A stretch of 33,236 nt of DNA from a virus: IMG/VR virus record IMGVR_UViG_3300022905_000555, positions 1 through 33,236 of that record. The stretch is one strand, 5' to 3'. Below the pieces are notes generated by a model, which made no database searches, was not told the DNA's origin, and saw only the letters and a program-made list of their open reading frames with translations. The position numbers and the translations under genes were made by a program. Below are positions 14,888-22,525 of this stretch, in pieces (positions within the stretch are counted from its first letter, which is position 1; each line of letters opens with the position of its first letter).

Positions 14888-15339
14888 ATAGAAGCATCTT
14901 CCATCCCTGCAACACGTAATTTAACCACGTTAGTAATTTGCCATTGCTTTTGATCAAGTGCTTTGAGCACACCTAACCATTTGTTACGCATAAGTGCAAA
15001 CTCGTTAATAATTTTTTCGTAGTCAACTACATCTGCTTCGCCATCAACATAACGCTCTACATCACGACTGCTCAATGCACGTTGATAGTTTTCAAGATAT
15101 TTTTTGAAGTACGAGCTACGCAACCTACGTAGCTCGATATTCAAGTAGTTCAAGATTGCTTCAATTTCTTGAAGCTGATTGAAACGATGTTCAACAATGC
15201 CTGGCATCTCAGCAGCAGCACGTTCTACATTACCTTTGAGTTTTACCTCATTTTTTGCAGTTAACAATTCAGTTTCATAATGCATTACTGCATCAGGAAT
15301 CTTACTAATGTCACGCGATACTTCTGAGTACCATCCCAT
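14884..15339 (-). CDS. uvsY: Recombination mediator UvsY
   Basis: 151 aa (T4 UvsY is 137). The conserved core LRRLRSSYFKKYLENYQRALSSRDVERYVDGE (about 70-101), then NEFALMRNKWLGVLKALDQKQWQITNVVKLRVAG at the C-terminus, matches UvsY of marine T4-like phages as I recall them. UvsY helps UvsX displace gp32 from single-stranded DNA and load its filament. The start ATG at 15339 follows GAGGATTAATA, so a GAGG Shine-Dalgarno is present. Co-transcription with gene 32 and uvsX supports the assignment, since these three act together in T4. Confidence 0.88.
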   Translation of the reverse strand: MGWYSEVSRDISKIPDAVMHYETELLTAKNEVKLKGNVERAAAEMPGIVEHRFNQLQEIEAILNYLNIELRRLRSSYFKKYLENYQRALSSRDVERYVDGEADVVDYEKIINEFALMRNKWLGVLKALDQKQWQITNVVKLRVAGMEDASI

Positions 15340-15341
15340 TA

Positions 15342-15572
15342 TTAATCCTCGTATTCGTCTTCGATGTCGTCTTGTTCGTCTAGTTCTAAGTAATACTGAA
15401 TAGCTGAATCTAAATATTTTTCAGTACCTAATGCACCTTTAAAATCTAAATCACTAACACCGTAGTCAGCTAGCATGTCAACATACTTTTCTGCTACAAT
15501 CTCTAGTTGCTTCTTATCAATGTACTCTTTAAACAACATCCATATATCACTGACTTGTTCTTCATTAATCAT
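15342..15572 (-). CDS. Small acidic protein between uvsX and uvsY
   Basis: 76 aa from the ATG at 15572, which overlaps the uvsX end by 8 nt; Met codons further upstream lie deeper in uvsX. It is helical (IWMLFKEYIDKKQLEIVAEKYVDMLADYG) with a C-terminal acidic tail (ELDEQDDIEDEYED). I do not know its function. The position, squeezed between uvsX and uvsY, suggests a helper of the recombination complex. The acidic tail could contact gp32 or the DNA-binding surface of UvsX (inference). It has no zinc or catalytic motif. Confidence 0.72.
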   Translation of the reverse strand: MINEEQVSDIWMLFKEYIDKKQLEIVAEKYVDMLADYGVSDLDFKGALGTEKYLDSAIQYYLELDEQDDIEDEYED

Positions 15573-16653
15573 TTGCAAAGTTTTCCTCAATTTGATCATC
15601 AGTTGCATCTTCTTCAACTTCTGCGGTATTTACCACGGTAGCTGTTTTTTCTGCATATTCTGACATAATCAAATCAAGTTTCTCGCCAATCCATTGCTTA
15701 CGATAATCAAGATGTTCAACGCCTGCTAAGTCAACGTACTTGAGTCGATTGCCTTGCTTTTCTAACAAGCCTTTCTTCTCAAACAATTCAACTAGACCTG
15801 AATAAGGATTCATACCAGTCTCGTAAGGAATCTTAACCTGCACACCTTCAAACGGTTTTGCATAGCGTGTCTTCATTACTTTACAACCAGCACGGATACC
15901 CATTACTTCTGAGATCTTATTGCCGTCTTCGTCTTCTTTCAACTTCATCTTTTTCATTGCAACAACAATACTTGATGCATAGATGAAGCCTGAGCCGCCG
16001 CTGATCTTGTCGTCTGGATCAAACATATCTTGTGAAGCATATGTATGGTTAGTACAAACTAAGCCTACATTGTAGCTACCAATCATGTTTACAGTATTAC
16101 GGACTAATGAAGTTAGTGCTTTAGGCTTACGACCCATATCACCCTTCATATCGCCCTTTTGGAACTGATCAACGTCAGTAGGTGTTAACAACATACCAAG
16201 TGAGTCAATTACAAACAATACTTTAGGACGATCTTCTTCAGCCATTGCTTTGTAATCTGTCATGAAAGTTGAAATAGTTTTCGCTACGTCATCAATCATT
16301 GCCATGTTAAGTTTAAGCAATTTATCTTCGCCTGTTTGCACACCTAGTGCATGCAACCAAGTTTCATCAAGTGCATTCTCTGAGTCAATTAGAACTACAA
16401 AGATGCCTTGATCTTGTGCGTGTTTGATAATGTTTCCTGAACAGAAATAACTCTTACCTGCTCCTGATTCACCTGCAAACACAGTTACCTTACCTAGCGG
16501 AACACCTTTGTGAAAGTCGCCACTGATAAGAAAGTTTAATGCGTATGATCCTGTTGAAATCCAATCAGTAGGATCGTTAAATCCAGCACTCACGCCTGAG
16601 ATGCTTTTAGTCAAGTCCTTGCGAAACTTGCTAACGTCAAATGATTTAGCCAT
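15565..16653 (-). CDS. uvsX: RecA-like recombinase UvsX
   Basis: 362 aa (T4 UvsX about 390). The RecA fold shows Walker A GESGAGKS (61-68), the VVLIDSENAL strand, Walker B VLFVIDSLGML, and a DNA-binding loop region followed by ISGGSGFIYASSIVVAMKK. UvsX forms filaments on single-stranded DNA, drives strand invasion and primes recombination-dependent replication. The start has a strong TTAGGAGAA ribosome-binding site. It lies between gene 32 and uvsY in one operon; a hairpin at 16680-16713 separates it from gene 32 and may reduce its expression relative to gp32. Confidence 0.95.
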   Translation of the reverse strand: MAKSFDVSKFRKDLTKSISGVSAGFNDPTDWISTGSYALNFLISGDFHKGVPLGKVTVFAGESGAGKSYFCSGNIIKHAQDQGIFVVLIDSENALDETWLHALGVQTGEDKLLKLNMAMIDDVAKTISTFMTDYKAMAEEDRPKVLFVIDSLGMLLTPTDVDQFQKGDMKGDMGRKPKALTSLVRNTVNMIGSYNVGLVCTNHTYASQDMFDPDDKISGGSGFIYASSIVVAMKKMKLKEDEDGNKISEVMGIRAGCKVMKTRYAKPFEGVQVKIPYETGMNPYSGLVELFEKKGLLEKQGNRLKYVDLAGVEHLDYRKQWIGEKLDLIMSEYAEKTATVVNTAEVEEDATDDQIEENFAND

Positions 16654-16679
16654 GTTTTCTCCTAAAAAAGCTGTAAAGG

Positions 16680-16713
16680 CTGTAGACTTGTTTCTAAAAA
16701 TACAAGCCTACAG
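16680..16713 (-). terminator. Hairpin between gene 32 and uvsX (attenuator or mRNA-end hairpin)
   Basis: A 12-bp stem with one G-U pair (arms 16713-16702 and 16691-16680) and a 10-nt loop. The run of six T lies about 11 nt beyond the stem, too far for a strong intrinsic terminator. It may act as a partial terminator or a 3' stabiliser of gene 32 mRNA. Confidence 0.6.
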
Positions 16714-16721
16714 CGTTGTTT

Positions 16722-17726
16722 TTACTGTCCTTGACGTGAGCGGATCATTGCAAGAATGTCCTGTGCACCGCCTGTTGCCGGTGCTGCTTCTGCTGTAGGA
16801 GCAGGCGTTGCAGGCACTGGGTCTGGAGTAAATGGTGCTTCTTCAGCAACTGGAGCAGGGCGTGGTGCAGGAGCACTTTGACTAACTGCTGTTGCATTAG
16901 GAGATGCTGCTTGAGTAGGATCGCCTGTGCGAGCTGCAACACCTGCAGGACGGAAGTAGTTACTCCAACGATCTGCATCATATGCTTCACCGTCTACTGA
17001 CGCTTCAAACATTTCTTTGATTACCTGTACCGCAGTTGCGTCTGGCTTCTTAGGAAGGAAGTCATTGAAGTTGTACAAACCATGCGTGTTAATTGCTTGC
17101 ATCTCTGTATCACTTAGTGGACGCTCACGACGTGCCCAATTGCTTGTGCCATAGTCTGCATAACCACCTTTAGATGTCTTGTTAAGACGGAAGTCAACAC
17201 CAGCAGTGTAATCTGTTGGCAATTCTTCCATATCTGGATCCATCAATGCTGCCTTAACAATTTGGAAAATTTGTGGGCCAATAATAAATCGACGGATTGG
17301 ATTTTCTGGTTTGTCTTCTTGTAACGGATTGTCAGTTACAAAACCTTGGAAAATGTATGAACGCTTTTTCCAGTACTTACGACCCATGTCTTCCAATGAA
17401 GGATCTTTAAACCAACCACGTACTTCTGAAAGGATTGGGCAAGATTCTCCGTACATTTCCATACATGGAACTTGTACTTGTACAGGGCGTGAATCAGTTT
17501 CACCTTTAATACCTGCGAATGGAAGTTTGATCATCAAACGTTCTTTCCAGAAGAAAGTGTTCTCAGTATCGCCATCTGGTAAGAAACGCATCGTTGCTGA
17601 TTCGCCTTCTTTAATATTCCAAAATGGGTAAATTGCGTTGTCACCGCCACCGGATGATTGTGCGTTGCCGCCTGAGCGGGCTTCTTGTTCTTTGAGCTTT
17701 GCTCGGATTTCTGCTAATGATGCCAT
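16722..17726 (-). CDS. 32: Single-stranded DNA-binding protein gp32
   Basis: 334 aa (T4 gp32 301). The basic N-terminal segment (AEIRAKLKEQEAR, 5-17) is the cooperativity region. The OB-fold core runs from about 30 to 250 (YPFWNIKEGESATMRFLPDGD; LPFAGIKGETDSR; RRFIIGPQIFQIVKAALMDPDMEELPTDYTAGVDFRL). Of the T4 zinc site only two cysteines are evident (C88 and C96), so zinc binding looks reduced or lost. A Pro/Ala-rich linker (about 255-315) leads to a short C-terminal helix DILAMIRSRQ rather than the strongly acidic T4 tail. The start has a perfect AGGAGG. The gene heads its operon behind a consensus sigma70 promoter and a 75-nt structured leader. Confidence 0.92.
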   Translation of the reverse strand: MASLAEIRAKLKEQEARSGGNAQSSGGGDNAIYPFWNIKEGESATMRFLPDGDTENTFFWKERLMIKLPFAGIKGETDSRPVQVQVPCMEMYGESCPILSEVRGWFKDPSLEDMGRKYWKKRSYIFQGFVTDNPLQEDKPENPIRRFIIGPQIFQIVKAALMDPDMEELPTDYTAGVDFRLNKTSKGGYADYGTSNWARRERPLSDTEMQAINTHGLYNFNDFLPKKPDATAVQVIKEMFEASVDGEAYDADRWSNYFRPAGVAARTGDPTQAASPNATAVSQSAPAPRPAPVAEEAPFTPDPVPATPAPTAEAAPATGGAQDILAMIRSRQGQ

Positions 17727-17754
17727 AGTATATGCCTCCTAAATGTTATGCCTA

Positions 17755-17801
17755 TGTGCTGTAGCGTTATTGCTACAAGTGCCTTAAAGTGTTATAGCAC
17801 A
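17755..17801 (-). promoter_or_regulatory. Structured 5' leader of gene 32, candidate autoregulatory element
   Basis: The predicted transcript starts near 17801. Its first six bases (UGUGCU) can pair with AGCACA at 17760-17755, enclosing a hairpin UGUAGC-loop-GCUACA (17777-17772 with 17765-17760). An alternative GUGC/GCAC pairing exists inside. T4 gp32 represses its own translation through a leader pseudoknot; this may be an analogue (inference). Confidence 0.4.
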
Positions 17802-17807
17802 GTAATA

Positions 17808-17836
17808 ATTATATACTGGTTTATAACGATTGTCAA
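17808..17836 (-). promoter_or_regulatory. Consensus sigma70 promoter for the gene 32 operon
   Basis: Minus strand TTGACA (17836-17831), exactly 17-nt spacer, TATAAT (17813-17808): a perfect host consensus. +1 is expected near 17801, giving a leader of about 75 nt before the gene 32 ATG. Confidence 0.88.
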
Positions 17837-17852
17837 GTCTTTTTTAAAGAAA

Positions 17853-17903
17853 AACTTAAAAACTTATGAGTGTTAGCAGATTAACGTAACCCTGCTAACT
17901 CTC
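17853..17903 (-). terminator. Intrinsic terminator after the 557-aa virion-type gene
   Basis: An 8-bp perfect stem (GTTAGCAG with CTGCTAAC, 17899-17892 and 17879-17872), extended by three pairs past one mismatch, 12-nt loop, followed by ATAAGTTTTT. The stem overlaps the stop codon and separates the late module from the gene 32 promoter. Confidence 0.65.
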
Positions 17904-19554
17904 TCATTCTGTCATAATCGCCTGTATCTGGTGCTTCCATTTGTTGTGGTTGAGTGCGCATTTGGAATTCTTCAAACTTAGCATTAATCTGTTCGATAAA
18001 CTGTTTCGCAGGTTCTATAAACTGCTCGCCGTAGTCTTTTTCAATCATTGTCAATACTGCTGTTTCACCTTTTGGAAACTGCCCTGACTCTTTGTCAAAG
18101 TAACTAAGGATGAACTCGCCTAATGGTGTCTTCTGTTCTTTTTCTTCCTTGTCGTTGCCTTCTTGAGGTGATCCGTCAGCACCAGTAACGTAGAGCAAAT
18201 CTTGTACTAGATCTGTATACATACCGTTAATAGCAGGAATTTCTTCACCATCATCACCAAAGTATTCGCCAGCAACTACATCTGCTGCGTCTTCGATCTT
18301 ACCTGCTTGTACTAACTGCATTGCTTTCTTAATGTCCGGATCACCGTATGCACCAATTTCGTTTGCTTCGAGATCAAAGTCTTTAAATAATTTCATTACC
18401 TTTTGTTCTACCGCAGGATTTGAGCCTTCTGCAAATTGACCCATCATTTCTTCAAAGCCTTGCTCTAGTGCAATTTCTTCTGGTACGCATTTGTTTACAC
18501 GTTTACCTTTGTTCTTACCTGTGCCTGCTTGTGTGCCGTCTTTTTTGTAACCATCCCAGCAATCCATTTCAGACATCAAGTCGTCTGCATTTAATTCTTT
18601 TGCTTTTGTTGCTTCACTAACTAGCTTGTAAATATAAGGAAATACATCTGCTAGTTCTTCGTTAAACTGTTTAATAGTTAGTTGGTCAATCCAATTCTCT
18701 GCAACATCTGCAGGAACATCTTCCATCATTGGTGTTTCAAATGCTGCAAACGATTCTTTATAGTAATTAGGTTTTTGCAAGCTCTCGATAGTCTTCTTAA
18801 CTGACTTAATGCGATCATGTACTGCATCCATATAGCCTGCTAGGCTTTCTGCCATAACAGCACTGCGTCCCATGTAATTTTTAAACTTGCGCAGCTTAGA
18901 CATTTCTTCACTTAGGCTAGTAATATGTGTGCCAAAATCATCAAATGGCTTGCCGCCTTCTGCTACGTGGCGAGCCATTGCTCTTGCACCACTTAAATGT
19001 TTGAATGGATATTTAAAACGTTCACCGTCTGCGCTTTCAATATAAATTGCACCAATGTTACGTGTGCGGCTAGCAGTAACTTCAGCATTAATACTTTCAG
19101 TATGTTTAACTACTAGTCTTGCGCCATCAACTTTTTGATAACTTACACGGTTTGTTCCGTACATTTTTGATTCAGCCATTGTTTCTTCTCCGGGGCGTTT
19201 TGCTAGGAATTTGTAATCTCTTTTATCTAGATTAGACTTAGTTATATCTCTTACACTATAATCTAACATACGTTTTTTTGAAAATACTCTTAACTCTTTT
19301 AAAAAATCATACCAAGCATCACGAGTAATTTCGTCTTGATTTTCCATAAAATCTTTTGAGTATATAACTGTTAAACCGCTATCTTCGTTGATACTTACGC
19401 TTACTTTGCCTAATCCGTTATAATCAAAATCAAAGAAACGAGCAGCACTAGGCTCGTTGGTTATTTCACCATTAGCATCGCCAATAGTAACCTTTGGAAA
19501 ACGTCCACGTATTTTGTTAAAAAGGTCTTCGCCTATCTTTTCAAATTCTCTCAT
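17881..19554 (-). CDS. Probable virion-associated protein, 557 aa
   Basis: 557 aa from the ATG at 19554; a TTG 15 nt earlier is in frame but lies within the late promoter. Function not recognised. Residues 1-220 look globular. A coiled-coil-prone stretch lies around 225-265 (DAVHDRIKSVKKTIESLQ). Residues 330-360 hold MDCWDGYKKDGTQAGTG and NKGKRVNKCVPEE, a Cys-Trp...Cys module of a kind I recall in other marine-phage structural proteins. The acidic C-terminal half ends in DYDRMRELAGLR, a terminal motif also common in such proteins. It directly follows gene 17 with a late promoter and its own terminator, fitting a late structural product, perhaps an internal head protein (inference). Confidence 0.6.
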   Translation of the reverse strand: MREFEKIGEDLFNKIRGRFPKVTIGDANGEITNEPSAARFFDFDYNGLGKVSVSINEDSGLTVIYSKDFMENQDEITRDAWYDFLKELRVFSKKRMLDYSVRDITKSNLDKRDYKFLAKRPGEETMAESKMYGTNRVSYQKVDGARLVVKHTESINAEVTASRTRNIGAIYIESADGERFKYPFKHLSGARAMARHVAEGGKPFDDFGTHITSLSEEMSKLRKFKNYMGRSAVMAESLAGYMDAVHDRIKSVKKTIESLQKPNYYKESFAAFETPMMEDVPADVAENWIDQLTIKQFNEELADVFPYIYKLVSEATKAKELNADDLMSEMDCWDGYKKDGTQAGTGKNKGKRVNKCVPEEIALEQGFEEMMGQFAEGSNPAVEQKVMKLFKDFDLEANEIGAYGDPDIKKAMQLVQAGKIEDAADVVAGEYFGDDGEEIPAINGMYTDLVQDLLYVTGADGSPQEGNDKEEKEQKTPLGEFILSYFDKESGQFPKGETAVLTMIEKDYGEQFIEPAKQFIEQINAKFEEFQMRTQPQQMEAPDTGDYDRMRELAGLR

Positions 19555-19559
19555 GTTAA

Positions 19560-19567
19560 TATTTATC
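19560..19567 (-). promoter_or_regulatory. Late-type promoter GATAAATA
   Basis: Minus strand GATAAATA, 5 nt, then the ATG at 19554. It overlaps the TGA stop of gene 17 (19568-19566). No Shine-Dalgarno lies between promoter and ATG. Confidence 0.72.
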
Positions 19568-21146
19568 AATAATTGCTGCTAATGAAGATCGGCATTGGTG
19601 CTTCGTAATCTTCTATATTTTCAGCTTGCGTAAATGTATTGTAGATTCTTGGATCCCAATCTTTTAGTACTGCCATCATTCTTATAGCAAGTAATGCAGC
19701 ACTAACAAGATCGTCTGTTTGTCCTGATTTTGATTGATAACTAGATCCTGTTGCTACGTAATTTTTAAGCTCTGATATAAATGGCTTACTGTGTATAATC
19801 ATTTTATCATTTTCGAGCATAGTTTTAAGTCTACTACATGCAGTAATTTTACTGCCGTGTGTAGTATTGAAACCTTTACGGAATTTCCTGACGTGACCTT
19901 TTCTAATTGGTTCGCTAACAAATAATCCTGGAATATTTTCCTCACCGAAGTCGTTTATAACGAGCAGTGCTGCTTCGCCGATACCGTTGTTTTCGACACT
20001 CCAGTAAATTCCGTTCTGGTTCCCTGTTTCCTGCGCAAGATACTTACATATATCTGCAAGCACTCTTATCTGCCCGGGAATAGCAGTCGTATTATGTTGC
20101 CACTCTGCAACTTGTTCGTAACTTGGTAATTCAAATACTTGTATAGCAGCATTATCGCCGCCTGTTCCCATACTAGGATCGAGTGCTACAGCATATGTAT
20201 ATTGGCTAGTTGGCTTCTTATACCAACGTGTTTGTCCCATATTAACTAACGGACTTGCGCCGTCCATTGTGGCAAGTTTTAAACTACTAATAAGTGTTTC
20301 ATCGAATACAAGGAATTCACAGTCGTATTCACGACGGAATCGTTCTTCGCCGATGCGTCCTAGTTCTTCTTGTTTCCATTTTTCATCGCGGTCTGGATGT
20401 TCCGTCCAGTAACTACGGAAACTATGGAAACCATTAATTCCTACTTCTTGTTCGTTACCGTGTTCATCAAACTTATCTTCTGCTTGTTTCCAAATAGTAG
20501 CAAATGTGTCTTCGTCACTGTTTGGTGTGCTTGTAAGAATTGCACGACCACCAGTTGCTAGTGTAGGAGATATTGAAGTCCAAAAGTCAACTGCTACGTT
20601 AGGCTGTACAAATGCAAACTCGTCACAGTATAGTAGTGATATAGACATACCACGTCCTGTGTTACCAGTTGTAGTAGCACTAACAATACGTGATCCGTTT
20701 TCAAATTCAATTGAGCCTTTGTTGTAGTTAGTAACACCAGCTCTAATATGATCTGGGCACAGTTCGTAAATGTAACGGATGCGTTGCATAATCTCTTGAG
20801 CACCTGTATATTTGTGTGCAGCAATAAGAATAGTTTGATCCGGATTAAACATTGCGTACCATGCTAGGTATACAGCAGCGCAAGTAGTTTTGCCTGTTTG
20901 TCTTGGTAGCATATTAATGTTGAAGCGGAAATTGTGATAACTTTTTAACAAGCGTTCTTGATATTCAAATGGATCAAATAACAACTTACCTTTTACTGGA
21001 TGTTGTATGTAAGCAAACTTACGAGCAAAGTACATATACCCGTCCGTAGGATCCATACACTTCATGAGGTCAGCAATCTGGGCCTCGGTAAATGATTCCT
21101 TCTTATTTGCTTTTTTAATTAAAACGCCGTCTAATGCTTTTGCCAT
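19566..21146 (-). CDS. 17: Large terminase subunit gp17 (DNA packaging motor)
   Basis: 526 aa from the ATG at 21146. An upstream in-frame start is rejected because a terminator lies between it and this ATG. ATPase domain: Walker A PRQTGKTT (81-88), Walker B LLYCDEF (171-177), then the coupling motif ILTSTPNS. Nuclease domain: AVALDPSMGTGGDNAAIQVF, YWSVENNGIGEA and the acidic TDDLVSAALLA near the C-terminus, giving the RNase H-like metal site. gp17 packs DNA into proheads at the portal and cuts the concatemer at headful. T4 gp17 is 610 aa; this compact form fits marine T4-like phages. Confidence 0.95.
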   Translation of the reverse strand: MAKALDGVLIKKANKKESFTEAQIADLMKCMDPTDGYMYFARKFAYIQHPVKGKLLFDPFEYQERLLKSYHNFRFNINMLPRQTGKTTCAAVYLAWYAMFNPDQTILIAAHKYTGAQEIMQRIRYIYELCPDHIRAGVTNYNKGSIEFENGSRIVSATTTGNTGRGMSISLLYCDEFAFVQPNVAVDFWTSISPTLATGGRAILTSTPNSDEDTFATIWKQAEDKFDEHGNEQEVGINGFHSFRSYWTEHPDRDEKWKQEELGRIGEERFRREYDCEFLVFDETLISSLKLATMDGASPLVNMGQTRWYKKPTSQYTYAVALDPSMGTGGDNAAIQVFELPSYEQVAEWQHNTTAIPGQIRVLADICKYLAQETGNQNGIYWSVENNGIGEAALLVINDFGEENIPGLFVSEPIRKGHVRKFRKGFNTTHGSKITACSRLKTMLENDKMIIHSKPFISELKNYVATGSSYQSKSGQTDDLVSAALLAIRMMAVLKDWDPRIYNTFTQAENIEDYEAPMPIFISSNY

Positions 21147-21150
21147 ATTG

Positions 21151-21157
21151 TATTTAC
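21151..21157 (-). promoter_or_regulatory. Possible late-type promoter GTAAATA before gene 17
   Basis: Minus strand GTAAATA, 4 nt, then the ATG at 21146, directly after a strong terminator. Without its own promoter gene 17 would be cut off from upstream transcription, which supports function. The first base of the octamer consensus is degenerate here. Confidence 0.5.
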
Positions 21158-21159
21158 TC

Positions 21160-21187
21160 AAAAAAATAGGACCCGAAGGTCCTATTT
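21160..21187 (-). terminator. Strong intrinsic terminator with UUCG loop
   Basis: Minus-strand stem AUAGGACC-UUCG-GGUCCUAU, extendable by two A-U pairs, running straight into seven T. The stable UUCG tetraloop and the T tract make this the clearest terminator of the window. It ends the transcript of the 267-aa gene. Confidence 0.92.
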
Positions 21188-21207
21188 GATCCGATCCCCA
21201 CCGTAGT

Positions 21208-22011
21208 TTATTTTTTCTTAAATTGCGGAGGTACTTCACCTTTTTTAGGCTTGCTACCTTTGTCTTTAAGTGCTTTCTTCATTGGCTCTTTTTTGTCGCC
21301 GTCTTTGTCAACATCAAGGAAGTCTGGCTTTGCTTTCTTCTCTTGTAGTGCTGCCATTAGTGCTTCTTTAATCGACTCTACTTCCATTTTGTATTCCATT
21401 GGATTATCGCCGCCAGCTACTACTTTATAACTTTTCTTTTCACGATTAAGACCGCCTGACAAATCTTTAGTCATCAGTTGTGTATCACCATACGCTTCGT
21501 CTGGTTCGTTAGCATAACCTTCATCAAACTTTGCTTCTAACCAAGCATTTAGTTCTTCTGGATCGACATCCATTTCTTCTGCTGCTTGATCCTGTGCATC
21601 TTCTGGTTCCATTTCATCTTCATCTGGTCCCATAAGTTCTTGTTTACGTGCAACAATTTTGTCCCATAACTCGTCGGTTATTTCAACGCCTGCGCCTTCT
21701 TCAACACTTTCTGGACCCATGTCTGGTTCGCCCATAATGCTTGATAAACGTTCCATGTCCATACGGGGTGAAAGCATTTTAGCACTAACTGGCTCTGCTG
21801 CGCCCATACCTGCATTTTTCATCATATTGATTAAATCTTCAACATGTTCAGTGCCGCTTGCATTTAAACTAACATTCATACTAACAGGAGTACCTTGATT
21901 CATTGGTGGTGCAGACGGCGGCATACCGCATTCAGCAACTGCTGATTCATTTAATTGTGTTTTTCCAGCATCAATAGCAGTCATGCGCTGGATCATATCT
22001 TTCATGTTCAT
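21208..22011 (-). CDS. Acidic virion-type protein with a DxDxDG motif
   Basis: 267 aa, low-complexity and acidic in the middle (EEGAGVEITDELWDKIV; PDEDEMEPEDAQDQAAEEMDVDPEELNAWL), basic at the end (about 225-267). Near the C-terminus KPDFLDVDKDGDKKEPMKKAL carries DxDxDG, a calcium-loop pattern that I recall repeated in structural proteins of marine T4-like phages. The basic tail KKGEVPPQFKKK could bind DNA. Function is not known; a prohead core or internal head role is possible given the neighbours 16 and 17 (inference). The gene follows the 163-aa gene by 2 nt and ends just before the UUCG terminator. Confidence 0.6.
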   Translation of the reverse strand: MNMKDMIQRMTAIDAGKTQLNESAVAECGMPPSAPPMNQGTPVSMNVSLNASGTEHVEDLINMMKNAGMGAAEPVSAKMLSPRMDMERLSSIMGEPDMGPESVEEGAGVEITDELWDKIVARKQELMGPDEDEMEPEDAQDQAAEEMDVDPEELNAWLEAKFDEGYANEPDEAYGDTQLMTKDLSGGLNREKKSYKVVAGGDNPMEYKMEVESIKEALMAALQEKKAKPDFLDVDKDGDKKEPMKKALKDKGSKPKKGEVPPQFKKK

Positions 22012-22013
22012 TT

Positions 22014-22505
22014 TTAGTTCTCCTGTGTAGCTGCACGTTCTTTGCTAGCTTTTTCTAGTTCTTTGAGCAAACCCATTACTCTATTTTCGCCTACGCTGTC
22101 TTGTGCAGACTCACCGCCCATATCTTCTTTAGTAATCAAAGGTTCGTATATTTCGTCCTCTGTTTCTTGTTGATACAGTTCTTGTGGTTCGTTTGGATTA
22201 CGTACAATAATTCGGCTTTGATCAACTGTACATGCTTTACCTAAATACTCTTGTAATACTTGTATAGTAGTTGGGTATTCAACTGAAGTTTCAAAGTACG
22301 TAACTTCCATATTTTGTAATTGTGGAAAGTCTAGTGGACGTTCCTGAATTGGTGTTTTTTTACCTGTTGTAAGATTAACAAGACCAAACTTTTTAAGTGC
22401 GGTTTCCATATGATCAGCAAAGTGCTCTGGAAGTTCTCCAGCAACTCCTATTTTAAAATCATAGGTCTTTTTTGATTCTGTTAATATGTCGCGAAATGAT
22501 CTCAT
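22014..22505 (-). CDS. Conserved late protein of unknown function, 163 aa
   Basis: 163 aa. It starts MRSFRDILTESKKTYDFKIGVAGELPEHF; a short SFxxxLTES-type N-terminus is common, as I recall, in marine T4-like structural proteins and may be a packaging or processing signal. Residues 20-110 look like a small alpha/beta domain (ALKKFGLVNLTTGKKTPIQERPLDFPQL), and the C-terminal 50 residues are acidic and helical. No enzyme motif is visible. It has its own late promoter (22527-22534) and a GAGG ribosome-binding site, and is followed closely by the 267-aa gene, so both should be made late with the packaging proteins. Confidence 0.65.
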   Translation of the reverse strand: MRSFRDILTESKKTYDFKIGVAGELPEHFADHMETALKKFGLVNLTTGKKTPIQERPLDFPQLQNMEVTYFETSVEYPTTIQVLQEYLGKACTVDQSRIIVRNPNEPQELYQQETEDEIYEPLITKEDMGGESAQDSVGENRVMGLLKELEKASKERAATQEN

Positions 22506-22525
22506 TTTATATAATCCTCTATAAA

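Noticed and set aside
16745-16990. 81-aa Leu/Gln-rich frame at the end of gene 32
   Set aside because: It is the out-of-frame reading of the Pro/Ala-rich gp32 linker; composition explains it.
17837-17852. A/T-rich inverted repeat near AAGTTTTT...AAAAAAGACTT
   Set aside because: Weak A-U pairing only and no T tract beyond the stem; the stronger terminator at 17853-17903 accounts for termination.
21147-21239. Longer start for gene 17 (31 extra codons)
   Set aside because: These codons would translate through the UUCG terminator and overlap the end of the 267-aa gene; the ATG at 21146 is the sensible start.
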